Source: Cellulomonas palmilytica (GTDB taxonomy: Bacteria > Actinomycetota > Actinomycetes > Actinomycetales > Cellulomonadaceae). Taken from it: a stretch of DNA of 64,000 bases. A program made the translations under genes and the position numbers. How positions within the stretch are numbered: position 1 is the first letter of the stretch; each line of letters starts with the position of its first letter. Positions 1-7,511 of this stretch are shown piece by piece. The notes beneath the pieces were generated by a model. It saw only the letters and a list, made by a program, of their open reading frames with translations, ran no database searches and was not told the origin of the DNA. Location: the NCBI RefSeq assembly GCF_021590045.1, contig NZ_CP062221.1:372001-436000 (forward strand), read 5' to 3'.

Positions 1-1296
1 CTGGTCACCGGGGAACGTGAACGCGAGCGACCAGGCGGACAGGCTCGCGCCCGAGCCGTTGGTGATCCGCACCGACGCGGTGAAGCCGCCGGGCCAGTCG
101 TTCGTCGTGTACCGCACGGTGCACCCGCCGGCCGGCGGGTCAGGCGTGGGGGTCTGCGTGGGCGTCGGGGTCTGCGTGGGCGTCGGGGTCTGCGTGGGCG
201 TCGGGGTCTCGGTGGGGGTCGGGGTCTGCGTGGGGGTCGGCGTCTCGGTCGGCGTCGGGCCGTCGACGACGGCCGCGAGCTCGGCGCCCGTGCCGCGGAA
301 GCTGGGCTTGGACGCGCCCGCGACCCACGCCTGGAGCGCCGCGGTGGACGAGGTGATCGCCCACGGCTTCTCCTTGATCGTGTCGAAGTACGTGATCATC
401 CGGATCCCGGGGTACCGGCCCGCGTCGAGGTCCGCGAACATCGCGCGGAACCACTCGGCCTTGTTGCCGCCGGCCTCGGCGCTCCCGTACTCGGACACGG
501 AGATCGGCTTGTCCGGCGCGATGCGCAGCGCGGTGCGGTAGGCGTCGCCGATCGTCGCGTCGAACGACGTCCAGTGGTTGACGCCCGGGTCCCACGTGGG
601 GTCGTCGCCCCAGTTGTAGCCGTCGATGCCGACCCAGTCGACGTACGCGTCACCGGGGTAGGCGCCCGCCGGCATGCTGCTCGCGTCCGCACCGGTGGAG
701 GAGTTGTTGAACGCCCAGATCCACTGCACGTTCGTCGCACCCTGCGCCTCGACGAGATCGTGCACGCGCCGGTACGCCTGGACGTACAGCGCGCCGCTCT
801 GGCCGTTCACGCTCGTCGACCAGGGGTACCAGCTGCCGTTGAACTCGTGGCCCCAGCGGACCATCACGGGCGAGCCGACGGACGCGAGCTCGGCGCCGCG
901 CGCCCGGATGTAGGAGTCCCACTTGCCGTCGACGATGTCCCGCAGCGTGATCTGGCCCGCGTCGCTGATGCCGAGCGACGGGTCCCACGGCTCCCACGTC
1001 CAGTGCGGCAGCACGCCGCGCGCCCACAGGTCCTTGGCCTCCTGCACCGGGAACGCCCGCTTGTTGCTCCACGCCTCGAACCACAGCGCGCTCGCGAGCT
1101 CGAGGCCCGTGTCCGCGCGGTAACCGTCCGCGATGGCCGTGAGCGGTCGTGTCTCCCGGAACACGCCGACGAACGTGCCGTCGTCGGCCGCGGAGGTGGC
1201 GGACTGCGCGCTGGTGGCGCCGAGGCCGAGGGCGCCGAGCGCGACGAGCGCCGACGTCAGCCAGGCCCCGGCGCGGCGCCGTGACGTGTGCACCAT
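1..1296 (-). CDS. GH26 beta-mannanase with C-terminal CBM2 (3' end outside window)
   Basis: Secreted endo-mannanase that would cleave beta-1,4-mannan outside the cell. The frame is open from an ATG at 1296 to the window edge, so the C-terminus is missing. Visible in order: an Arg-rich, Ala/Leu-rich signal peptide (about residues 1-37); a GH26 catalytic domain (about 40-330) with the acid/base Glu151 in WGHEFNG and the likely nucleophile Glu269 in VSEYGS; a Pro/Thr/Glu/Gln linker made of PTPTQT-like repeats; and the start of a CBM2 with GGCTVRYTTNDWPGGF. The gene lies 125 bp downstream of, and in the same direction as, a LacI-type regulator. An AACGTTTA element about 55 bp upstream is shared with the xylanase at 29.3 kb. 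A GGAG lies 7-8 nt before the start. The family call is strong; mannan as substrate is inferred from the family. Confidence 0.88.
   Translation of the reverse strand, partial: MVHTSRRRAGAWLTSALVALGALGLGATSAQSATSAADDGTFVGVFRETRPLTAIADGYRADTGLELASALWFEAWSNKRAFPVQEAKDLWARGVLPHWTWEPWDPSLGISDAGQITLRDIVDGKWDSYIRARGAELASVGSPVMVRWGHEFNGSWYPWSTSVNGQSGALYVQAYRRVHDLVEAQGATNVQWIWAFNNSSTGADASSMPAGAYPGDAYVDWVGIDGYNWGDDPTWDPGVNHWTSFDATIGDAYRTALRIAPDKPISVSEYGSAEAGGNKAEWFRAMFADLDAGRYPGIRMITYFDTIKEKPWAITSSTAALQAWVAGASKPSFRGTGAELAAVVDGPTPTETPTPTQTPTPTETPTPTQTPTPTQTPTPTQTPTPDPPAGGCTVRYTTNDWPGGFTASVRITNGSGASLSAWSLAFTFPGDQ
143..262 (-). repeat. Tandem repeat encoding the PT-rich linker
   Basis: Tandem units of about 18 bp (cgtgggcgtcggggtctg and variants) encode the PTPTQT/PTPTET linker between the mannanase catalytic domain and its CBM2. 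Because the repeat is in frame with a real gene and codes for a normal flexible linker, it is neither a CRISPR array nor a VNTR of separate interest. Such repeats can change copy number by slippage. Confidence 0.8.
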
Positions 1297-1351
1297 GACT
1301 GTCTCCATCGAGGTCGTGGGCGGGCGTGCGGGCCCGTGGGTCGAACGCAGG

Positions 1352-1359
1352 TAAACGTT
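1352..1359. promoter_or_regulatory. Candidate LacI-type operator upstream of mannanase
   Basis: Around the core AACGTT the coding strand reads CACAACGTTTACC. LacI-family operators are typically palindromes with a central CG, and a LacI regulator gene lies immediately upstream. The same word AACGTTTA, in the same orientation, occurs about 91 bp upstream of the GH10 xylanase at 29168-29175. Binding is inferred; only the shared palindromic core is seen. Confidence 0.4.
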
Positions 1360-1410
1360 GTGATCCGCATCGTGGCGTCCCCTCCGCCCGCGCCACCAGG
1401 CCCGCGCGCC

Positions 1411-1428
1411 GACCTAAACCCTTAGGTC
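1411..1428. terminator. Short perfect inverted repeat at the lacI stop
   Basis: GACCTAA-accc-TTAGGTC forms a 7-bp perfect stem with a 4-nt loop and overlaps the TAA stop of the LacI-family gene. It could be a weak terminator or a regulator-binding site between the regulator gene and the mannanase. There is no T tract, which is usual in such GC-rich genomes. Confidence 0.4.
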
Positions 1429-2417
1429 GCGGTGCTCTCCCGCACGACGAGCGTCGGCTCCAGCTCGACCAGGCCGCGCGGCTCGTCGTCGCCCGCGATC
1501 CGGGCCAGGAGCAGACCGAGCGCGCGCTCGACGATCGCCGACCGGCGCGCGTCGACCGTCGTCAGGCGCGGCGTGGTGAACCGCGCGGTGTGGATGTCGT
1601 CGATCCCCGCGACCAGCACGTCCTGCGGCGTCCGACGACCCGCGTCCAGCAACCCGCGCACCGCACCCAGCGCCAGCGCGTCGTTGAGCCCGAGCACCGC
1701 GTCGAACTCCGCCCCCTCCGCGAGCGCGCGCGTGACCGCCTCGAGCCCGCTCTCGTGGTCCCACTGCACCGTGACCACGTGCCGCACGGCCGCCTGGCCC
1801 GCCGCCGCGAGCGCGGCGCGGTGGCCCGCGAGCCGCTGGACCGCGCTGTCGCTCACGCTCGGGTCGCCCCCGACCGCGAGGATACGTCGGGCCCCGACCG
1901 CGATCAGGTGCTCGGTGGCCAGGCGCGCGGCGGCCGCGTTGTCGAAAACGACCCGGTCGAACGCGCCGACCTGACGCTCGCCCAGCAGCACCACGGGGAA
2001 GTCGTCGGGCACGGGCGGCAGGTCGTCGTCCGTCAGGCGCAGCGCGTTGAGCAGGATGCCGTCGAGCTGCGAGCGCCGCGGCCCGAGCAGCGCCTCGCGC
2101 TCCCGCTCCCGCACCCCGCTCGTCTCCTCGATCAGCACCGCGATGCCCTGCCGGGCGGCCTGCGTGACCACGTGCTCGGCGAGCTCGGCGAAGTAGCCGG
2201 ACGTGCCGAGCTCGGGCACGACGAGCCCGATCGCCCCGGCCCGGCCCGACCGCAGGCGCCGCGCGCTCAGGTTCGGCCGGTACCCCAGGCGCGCCACCGC
2301 CTCCTCGACGCGCGCGGCCGTCGCGGGCGCCACACGGCCGGTGCGGTTCACCACCTCGGAGACCGTCTTGATCGAGACGCCCGCCAGCTCGGCCACGTCT
2401 CGCAGCGTGATGGCGAT
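1422..2417 (-). CDS. LacI-family transcriptional regulator
   Basis: Sugar-responsive repressor of the LacI/GalR family. It has an N-terminal helix-turn-helix (DVAELAGVSIKTVSEVVNRT), a hinge helix around NLSARRLRSG, and a periplasmic-binding-like effector domain to the C-terminus. Start choice is the odd point. The first ordinary start in frame is a GTG at 2396, which would cut off the first strand of the HTH. A strong Shine-Dalgarno GGAGG sits at 2427-2423, five bases before an ATC at 2417, and ATC initiation gives the canonical opening M-A-I-T-L-R-D-V-A. I therefore place the start at 2417 (331 aa); the conservative alternative is 2396 (324 aa). The gene directly precedes the mannanase on the same strand, so it probably controls that gene and perhaps other hydrolases here. 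Confidence 0.85.
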   Translation of the reverse strand: MAITLRDVAELAGVSIKTVSEVVNRTGRVAPATAARVEEAVARLGYRPNLSARRLRSGRAGAIGLVVPELGTSGYFAELAEHVVTQAARQGIAVLIEETSGVREREREALLGPRRSQLDGILLNALRLTDDDLPPVPDDFPVVLLGERQVGAFDRVVFDNAAAARLATEHLIAVGARRILAVGGDPSVSDSAVQRLAGHRAALAAAGQAAVRHVVTVQWDHESGLEAVTRALAEGAEFDAVLGLNDALALGAVRGLLDAGRRTPQDVLVAGIDDIHTARFTTPRLTTVDARRSAIVERALGLLLARIAGDDEPRGLVELEPTLVVRESTAT

Positions 2418-2557
2418 CGTGGCCTCCTTCGCGCGGGGTCGTGCGTCGTGCGGTCGACGAGAACGTACCGCCCGGCGACCCTCGTCGGGCCGTCGTCGTG
2501 CGTCCGGGTGGCGGTCACGCGGACCGGGACGGCCGGGTCTGCACCACGCTGTGGCCC

Positions 2558-3034
2558 GTGAGCACCGACGAGACGCCCCGCCCCACGCCGACGGTCCGCC
2601 GCGTCCGGGCCGAGGACGCCCCGCAGTGGGCGCGCCTGTACGCGGCCTACCGCGCGTTCTACGAGATGCCCGCGCAGCCCGACGTGGTCGAGACCGCGTG
2701 GGCGTGGGTGCTGGGCGAGCAGCACGGGATGACCGGGCTCGTCGCGACAGCCGACGACGGCACGCTGCTCGGCCTGGCGAACCTGCGCACGTTCGCGCGT
2801 CCGACGACGGGCACGATGGGCCTGTACCTCGACGACCTGTTCACCGACCCGGCCGCCCGCCGGACCGGTGCGGGCGGTGCGCTCCTGGAGGCCGCGGCCG
2901 CGCTCGCCGCGCAGCGCGGCGCGAGCGTGGTCCGGTGGATCACCGCGACCGACAACACCACCGCCCGCGCGGTGTACGACAAGCACGCCACCGCGACGCC
3001 GTGGGTCACCTACGACATGGCGCCGCGCGCCTGA
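2558..3034 (+). CDS. GNAT-family N-acetyltransferase
   Basis: Probable acyl-CoA-dependent N-acetyltransferase, 158 aa. The N-terminal VRRVRAEDAPQWARLYAAY and the acetyl-CoA-binding region LYLDDLFTDPAARRTGAGG (motif A, R-x-x-G-x-G-G) are typical of GNAT proteins, as is the closing NTTARAVYDKHA. The acceptor substrate cannot be read from sequence. I chose the GTG at 2558 because the upstream in-frame ATG at 2441 would add a low-complexity non-conserved tail and lies in the promoter space shared with the divergent lacI gene. It converges with the HNH gene, whose stop codon ends one base downstream. Confidence 0.85.
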   Translation: MSTDETPRPTPTVRRVRAEDAPQWARLYAAYRAFYEMPAQPDVVETAWAWVLGEQHGMTGLVATADDGTLLGLANLRTFARPTTGTMGLYLDDLFTDPAARRTGAGGALLEAAAALAAQRGASVVRWITATDNTTARAVYDKHATATPWVTYDMAPRA

Positions 3035-3400
3035 TCAGGGAACGGCCGGCGCCGGGTCGACCGACGCGCGCACCGCGACGACGAGCTCCGCGTGCCGCAG
3101 CAGGAACGCGCGCTCGTCGAGCTTCTTGCGGCGCAGCCAAGCAACCACCTCGGTGTTGCACTTGCTCGCGTTGCACGGCCCGCACGCCGGAACCACGTTG
3201 TCGACCGTGTACCGACCGCCGCGCGAGATCGGCAGGACGCAGTCACGCTGCAGCGCCCGGCCGGTGCACCCGCAGTACGCGCACCCGCCCCACGCGGCGA
3301 GCAGCGCGTCCCACTGGGCCGTCGTGAGGTCGTTGTCGACGAGCGAGAGCCGCCGCGCGCGGCGGCGCGCGTACCGCGTGCGGCGCGTGGGCGTGGCCAT
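3035..3400 (-). CDS. Small HNH-type nuclease-like protein
   Basis: A 121-aa basic protein with an Arg-rich N-terminus and one HNH/zinc-finger module. CAYCG (Cys pair 1), RDCVLPISRGGRYTVDN (the beta-hairpin and catalytic-helix region) and CGPCNASK (Cys pair 2) match the C-x2-C / D-H-x-x-P / GG / N / C-x2-C-N-x2-K pattern of HNH_1 proteins. The residue after the Asp is Cys where the family normally has the catalytic His. Activity is therefore uncertain, although this may be a consistent subfamily variant. The start ATG at 3400 is preferred over the upstream in-frame start at 3445, which adds only Pro/Arg-rich sequence. No mobile-element context is visible. Confidence 0.72.
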   Translation of the reverse strand: MATPTRRTRYARRRARRLSLVDNDLTTAQWDALLAAWGGCAYCGCTGRALQRDCVLPISRGGRYTVDNVVPACGPCNASKCNTEVVAWLRRKKLDERAFLLRHAELVVAVRASVDPAPAVP

Positions 3401-3466
3401 GCGCCGAGGGTAGGCGCGGGTGGGGCGGGACCCGCCTCGACGCACCGACCGGTACGGTCACGCCCC

Positions 3467-3985
3467 ATGATCGTGTGGCTGAACGGCACCCACGGAGTGG
3501 GGAAGACCACGACGAGCACGCTCGTGCAACAGCTCGTCCCCGGCTCGCACGTGCTCGACGCGGAGAAGGTCGGCGAGACGCTCATGGACGTCCGGCCGGG
3601 GCTGCCCGAGACCGGCAACTTCCAGGACTGGGCGCCGTGGCGCCCGCTCGTCGTCGAGACCGCCCGACACGTCCTCGACTACGTGGGCGGCACGCTCGTC
3701 ATGCCCATGACCGTGCTGGTCCAGGAGTACTGGCGCGAGATCAGCGGCGGGCTCGCGGCGCACGACATCGACGTGCGGCACTTCGTCCTGCACGCCGACC
3801 CGGAGACCCTGCGCGCGCGGATCCTCGGGGACACCGAGATGGGGCCGTCCCCGTTCCGCCTCGCGTACGTCGACGCGTACGCGCAGGCCGCGCGCACGTG
3901 GCTGCACGCCGACGCGCACGTCGTCGACACCACCACCCGCACACCCGCCCAGGCGGCCGAGCAGATCGTCGCGGCGCTGCCGTGA
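3467..3985 (+). CDS. TmrB-like P-loop ATPase/kinase
   Basis: A 172-aa P-loop protein beginning MIVWLNGTHGVGKTT, with a Walker A close to the extreme N-terminus as in TmrB and other small-molecule kinase-like ATPases. The segment DFDxxE-like DAEKVGETLMD and a conserved middle part (GGTLVMPMTVLVQEYWREI) follow, and the C-terminal half contains the lid-like PETLRARILGD. TmrB relatives are linked to resistance through ATP-dependent drug binding; the substrate here is unknown. Its stop overlaps a possible GTG start of the following ComB-like gene, so the two may be co-transcribed. Confidence 0.75.
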   Translation: MIVWLNGTHGVGKTTTSTLVQQLVPGSHVLDAEKVGETLMDVRPGLPETGNFQDWAPWRPLVVETARHVLDYVGGTLVMPMTVLVQEYWREISGGLAAHDIDVRHFVLHADPETLRARILGDTEMGPSPFRLAYVDAYAQAARTWLHADAHVVDTTTRTPAQAAEQIVAALP

Positions 3986-4008
3986 GCCACGGCCCTACGG
4001 TCGGGCGG

Positions 4009-4770
4009 GTGAGTGACGTCTTCTCGCAGGGGTGCCACCGCGTGCGCCTGGACTGGGGGCCGGTCGGCGCCGCGACGGCGGGTGCGGACGTGGTCGTCGT
4101 CGTGGACGTCCTCAGCTTCTCGACCGCGGTGACTGTCGCCGTCGGGCGCGGCACGCGCGTGATCCCGAGCCCCTGGTCCGACGAGCGTGCGCGCGCGCTC
4201 GCGGCGGAGCACGACGCGACGCTCGCGGTCGGGCGGCTCGAGGCGGCGAGGGACGGCACGGTCGTCGCGCCGTCGCTGTCGCCCGCCGGGCTGCTCGTCG
4301 GGCCGCCCGTCCCGCGGCTTGTGCTGCCGTCGCCGAACGGGTCGAGCATCGCCGCCGCGGTGACGGGCGCGGTCGTCGTCGGGTGCCTGCGCAACGCCCG
4401 CGCGGTCGCGTCGCACGTGGCGCGGGCGCTCGCGGACGGCCGCAGCGTCGCGGTGGTCGCGGCGGGCGAGCGGTGGCGTGCCGACGGCTCGCTGCGCCCG
4501 TGCCTGGAGGACCACCTCGGAGCGGGTGCGGTCCTCGCGCACTTGCGCGCCGCAGGGCACGGGGACCGGTTCAGCCCCGAGGCGACCGCCGCGGCCACGC
4601 TGTTCGACGCGTCGCGCGCGGACCTGCGCCGGCAGCTGCGCGAGTGCGTGAGCGGTCGCGAGCTCACCGAGGCCGGGTTCGAGGACGACGTGGACGTCGC
4701 CGCCGAGCTCGACGCCTCCACGACCGTCCCGGTGCTCGTCGGCGGCGCGTTCACCGACCCGCCCGCCTGA
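4009..4770 (+). CDS. ComB-like 2-phosphosulfolactate phosphatase family protein
   Basis: Member of the ComB family, first described as the Mg-dependent phosphatase acting on 2-phosphosulfolactate in coenzyme M synthesis. Bacterial members outside that pathway usually have unknown substrates. Family marks visible here are VVVDVLSFSTAVTVAVGRG near the N-terminus, VLPSPNGSSIAAAV in the middle and the conserved LEDHLGAGAVL. The protein is 253 aa from the GTG at 4009, which has a GGGCGG just upstream. An alternative GTG at 3982 overlaps the preceding stop and would add nine residues. No other coenzyme M genes are nearby, so a different phosphoester substrate is likely. Confidence 0.78.
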   Translation: MSDVFSQGCHRVRLDWGPVGAATAGADVVVVVDVLSFSTAVTVAVGRGTRVIPSPWSDERARALAAEHDATLAVGRLEAARDGTVVAPSLSPAGLLVGPPVPRLVLPSPNGSSIAAAVTGAVVVGCLRNARAVASHVARALADGRSVAVVAAGERWRADGSLRPCLEDHLGAGAVLAHLRAAGHGDRFSPEATAAATLFDASRADLRRQLRECVSGRELTEAGFEDDVDVAAELDASTTVPVLVGGAFTDPPA

Positions 4771-4818
4771 GGAAAAGGTGCCCGCGCGGGCGACCGGCGG
4801 GTGCTAGAACATCGGACC

Positions 4819-5484
4819 ATGCCTCTCGCCCTCGTCACCGGCGCCGCGCGCGCGAACAGCATCGCCGCCGGCATCGTCCCCCGCCTGCGCTCGGACGGGT
4901 GGACGGTCGTGACGAGCGACCTCGCCGACGCCGACTACCCGTGCGACCTGTCGACCCCCACGGGTCCCGACGAGCTCGTCGCGTCGGTCACGCGCGACCA
5001 CGGGCCCCTCACCGCGCTCGTCCTCAGCCACGCGCACGACGCGAACACGGGCATCCTCGACACCACCGCGGAGAGCTTCGACACCCACGTCGCGGTCAAC
5101 GCGCGCGCGAGCCTGCTGCTCATCGCGGCGTTCGCCCGGCAGGCACCGGCCGACGGCGGCGTCGTCGTCGCGCTCACCAGCGACCACACCACCGGCAACC
5201 TGCCGTACGGGGCGTCGAAGGGCGCGCTCGACCGCATCGTCATCTCCGCGGCCCGCGAGCTCGGGCCCCGCGGCATATCCGCGAACGTCGTGAACCCCGG
5301 CCCGGTCGACACCGGCTGGATGGACGACGAGACGCGCGCGACCCTCACCGCCGCGCACCCGCTCGGACGCCTGGGCACGCCCACCGACATCGCGGCGGTC
5401 GTCGCGTTCCTCGTCTCTCCGGAGGGCCGCTGGGTCTCCGGCCAGCTCCTGCAGACCGACGGCGCGTTCTCGGCCCGGTTCTAG
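4819..5484 (+). CDS. Short-chain dehydrogenase/reductase
   Basis: An SDR oxidoreductase of 222 aa. The N-terminal LVTGAARANSIAAGI is an unusual, loosened form of the TGxxxGxG nucleotide-binding loop. The catalytic Tyr and Lys are present in PYGASKGALDRI, and the C-terminal NPGPVDTGWMDD and WVSGQLLQTDG are typical of the family. The Ser of the catalytic triad lies in ALTSDHTTG. Substrate and cofactor preference cannot be assigned. The ATG of the next P-loop protein follows its stop by only two bases. Confidence 0.85.
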   Translation: MPLALVTGAARANSIAAGIVPRLRSDGWTVVTSDLADADYPCDLSTPTGPDELVASVTRDHGPLTALVLSHAHDANTGILDTTAESFDTHVAVNARASLLLIAAFARQAPADGGVVVALTSDHTTGNLPYGASKGALDRIVISAARELGPRGISANVVNPGPVDTGWMDDETRATLTAAHPLGRLGTPTDIAAVVAFLVSPEGRWVSGQLLQTDGAFSARF

Positions 5485-5486
5485 AG

Positions 5487-6017
5487 ATGCCCACGCTGTT
5501 CCTCATGGTCGGGCTGCCGGGCACCGGCAAGACCACCGAGGCACGGCGCCTCGAGGTCGAGCACGGTGCGCTGCGGCTCACGAAGGACGAGTGGGTCAAG
5601 GCGCTGTACGGCGACGAGAACCCGCGCGACGCGACGGCCGTCATCGAGGGGCGGCTGGTCGAGATCGGGTTGCGCACGCTCGGGCTGGGCGTCGACGTGG
5701 TGCTCGACTTCGGTCTGTGGAGCCGCGACGAGCGGACCGCCCTGCGGCGCGCGGCTCGGGACGCGGGGGCCGCCGTGCGGCTGCGGTACCTCGACGTCGA
5801 CCCGGCCGAGCAGCGTCGTCGGATCGACCGGCGGCACGCCGACGAGGCGCACACCACGTGGGTGATGTCCGACGACGAGCTCGCGGCGTGGGCCGCCGCG
5901 TTCGAGGCCCCGACGCCGGGCGAGATCGACGACACCGAGCCGCTCGACGACCCGCCCGCCGGCTTCGCCACCTGGGACGACTGGCGCGCGCACCGCTGGC
6001 CGCCCGCCGTGGGCTGA
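5487..6017 (+). CDS. AAA/P-loop kinase-like ATP-binding protein
   Basis: A 176-aa P-loop protein whose Walker A (MVGLPGTGKTTEARRLE) is followed by the TKDEW element common to the zeta-toxin/polynucleotide-kinase-like group that phosphorylates small molecules or RNA ends. The segment VVLDFGLWSRDER resembles the strand-3 region of that group (DFGxWxRxER), and RRRIDRR looks like a lid. The C-terminus is acidic and Trp-rich. It lies two bases after the SDR and is probably translated from the same message. The substrate is unknown. Confidence 0.78.
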   Translation: MPTLFLMVGLPGTGKTTEARRLEVEHGALRLTKDEWVKALYGDENPRDATAVIEGRLVEIGLRTLGLGVDVVLDFGLWSRDERTALRRAARDAGAAVRLRYLDVDPAEQRRRIDRRHADEAHTTWVMSDDELAAWAAAFEAPTPGEIDDTEPLDDPPAGFATWDDWRAHRWPPAVG

Positions 6018-6203
6018 GACCGCCACGGTCCCGGCGGACGCGGCGCGCACGCACACGCCGCGGCAGTCGCGGGAGCGCGGCGACGTATCAGCCGCGCACG
6101 CGGGCCCTCATGGGTCCGTACCGCCGGTCCGCGGCCCACCCAGTGGCACCGAGCTCCGACGACCGGGGGCACCGCGCCCCGTCAGACCACCAAGGAGCAC
6201 GGA

Positions 6204-6614
6204 ATGCCCACCATCAGCACCCCCACCCTGACGCTCACCGACGTCGGACCCGGCGTCGTCGTCCAGGTGCGGTACACCGCGACGTTCAGCCGGTTCGACC
6301 GCCAGCTCGCCGGGCTCGGCAAGACCTGGCACTCGCACGTCACCATCCACGACTTCGACGGCGGCGGAGAGCTCGGCGACGTGATCCTCGACTTCGGCGC
6401 GCCGGACGACCGCGAACGCTTCGCGGTGACGGTCGGGAACTCGGACCAGGCGTTCACGAAGACCGAGCAGGTCACCGTCATCAACCAGGGGATCTTCGCG
6501 GTCGACGCGGACGGCGTGAACGAGCTCAAGGCGCAGGTCCGGCTCCACTCGCCGCAGACCGTCGAGGAGTTCACGGAGGGCGTGGTCTCCGTCCAGCAGA
6601 ACTTCGTCCTGTAG
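6204..6614 (+). CDS. Hypothetical beta-rich protein
   Basis: A 136-aa protein of unknown family. It has no signal peptide or membrane segment and reads as alternating beta strands (VVVQVRYTATFSRFDRQL, SHVTIHDFDGG, DVILDFGAP, AVTVGNS), which suggests a beta-sandwich. An AAGGAG ribosome site lies just before the ATG at 6204. The following hydrolase gene starts only eight bases after its stop, so the two are probably an operon. The 186-bp space upstream of the ATG holds no gene I can support. Confidence 0.6.
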   Translation: MPTISTPTLTLTDVGPGVVVQVRYTATFSRFDRQLAGLGKTWHSHVTIHDFDGGGELGDVILDFGAPDDRERFAVTVGNSDQAFTKTEQVTVINQGIFAVDADGVNELKAQVRLHSPQTVEEFTEGVVSVQQNFVL

Positions 6615-6622
6615 GTCGCGCC

Positions 6623-7498
6623 GTGTGCCAGCACCGGGACGACAACGCCGCGCCCACGTTCACGTGGACGCTCAGCACGACGAACGTCAACGGGACGGTC
6701 GTGCGGTTCCACGACCCCGGCGGGGCGGTCGGGCTCGTGCTGCTGTTCGACGGTGGCGGCGGCGGGAGCGTGTGGTTCACGTTCATGGAGGACCGGCTGA
6801 TCCTCGAGTCGCTCGTCGCCGCGGGGTACGCGGTCGCGGCGCTGCCGAGCGCCGCGACGAGCGGGAACTACGACCTGACGGACGTCGCCGGGAACCAGGA
6901 TCTGCTGAACGTCGACCAGACGATCGCCGACCTGGGGTTCACGGGTGGGGCGGTGTACTACGTCGGCTTCTCGTCGGGCGGCGCGTTCGCGTCGCTCGCG
7001 ACGACGCACACGCCCGCTCGGGCGATGGCACTGCTCAACGCCCGGGGTCGGGCGTCGACGTTCACGAGCGCCGCGCCCCCGCCGACGCTGTGGGTCGTCG
7101 GGCGCCACGACCAGCGGGTGCCGCCGGACGACCCGGGGCTGATCGCCAACTGGGCGGCGATCTCCGCGAGCGGCGTCGACTGGGAGTACCACGTCAACGA
7201 GCCCGCGGGCATGCTGCCGGAGGCGTTCGAGCGCATCGCCGACCCGACGTCCGGCGTGAGCCCGGCCGACTCGGCGGACGCGGTCGCGCAGCTCGCGGCG
7301 GGCGGTCAGCTCGACGCGTGCGACGTGCCCGTCGGGCGGGGCAGCGCGATCGACTGGACCGTCGTCACACCGGGTCCGTCGTTCACCGCGCCGTTCCTCA
7401 CGGAGGCGAAGCGGCAGGTCGACGAGTTGTTCGGGGCGCACACGGTGACGAGTGACTTCCGGGAGCAGATCGTCGACTTCTTCGACGCCCACCCGTGA
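6623..7498 (+). CDS. Alpha/beta-hydrolase fold protein
   Basis: A 291-aa putative serine hydrolase. The oxyanion-hole region is LLFDGGGGGSVWFTF, the nucleophile elbow is VGFSSGGAFAS (G-x-S-x-G), the acid is likely the Asp in VVGRHDQRVPPDDPG, and a late His lies in VNEP/EYHVNE or near the C-terminal HP. There is no obvious signal peptide from the GTG start at 6623, so it may be cytosolic; the substrate is unknown. It follows the preceding hypothetical gene by eight bases. The GTG was chosen because the upstream frame is low-complexity antisense-type sequence. Confidence 0.7.
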   Translation: MCQHRDDNAAPTFTWTLSTTNVNGTVVRFHDPGGAVGLVLLFDGGGGGSVWFTFMEDRLILESLVAAGYAVAALPSAATSGNYDLTDVAGNQDLLNVDQTIADLGFTGGAVYYVGFSSGGAFASLATTHTPARAMALLNARGRASTFTSAAPPPTLWVVGRHDQRVPPDDPGLIANWAAISASGVDWEYHVNEPAGMLPEAFERIADPTSGVSPADSADAVAQLAAGGQLDACDVPVGRGSAIDWTVVTPGPSFTAPFLTEAKRQVDELFGAHTVTSDFREQIVDFFDAHP

Positions 7499-7511
7499 GC
7501 GTGCCCGGGGG

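Noticed and set aside
143..262. Regular short repeats that might suggest a CRISPR array
   Set aside because: Repeats are contiguous, about 18 bp, without spacers, and encode the PT linker of the mannanase in frame.
2441..2557. An upstream ATG start for the GNAT protein
   Set aside because: The added residues are low-complexity and lie in the promoter space shared with the divergent lacI gene; the GTG at 2558 matches the usual family start.
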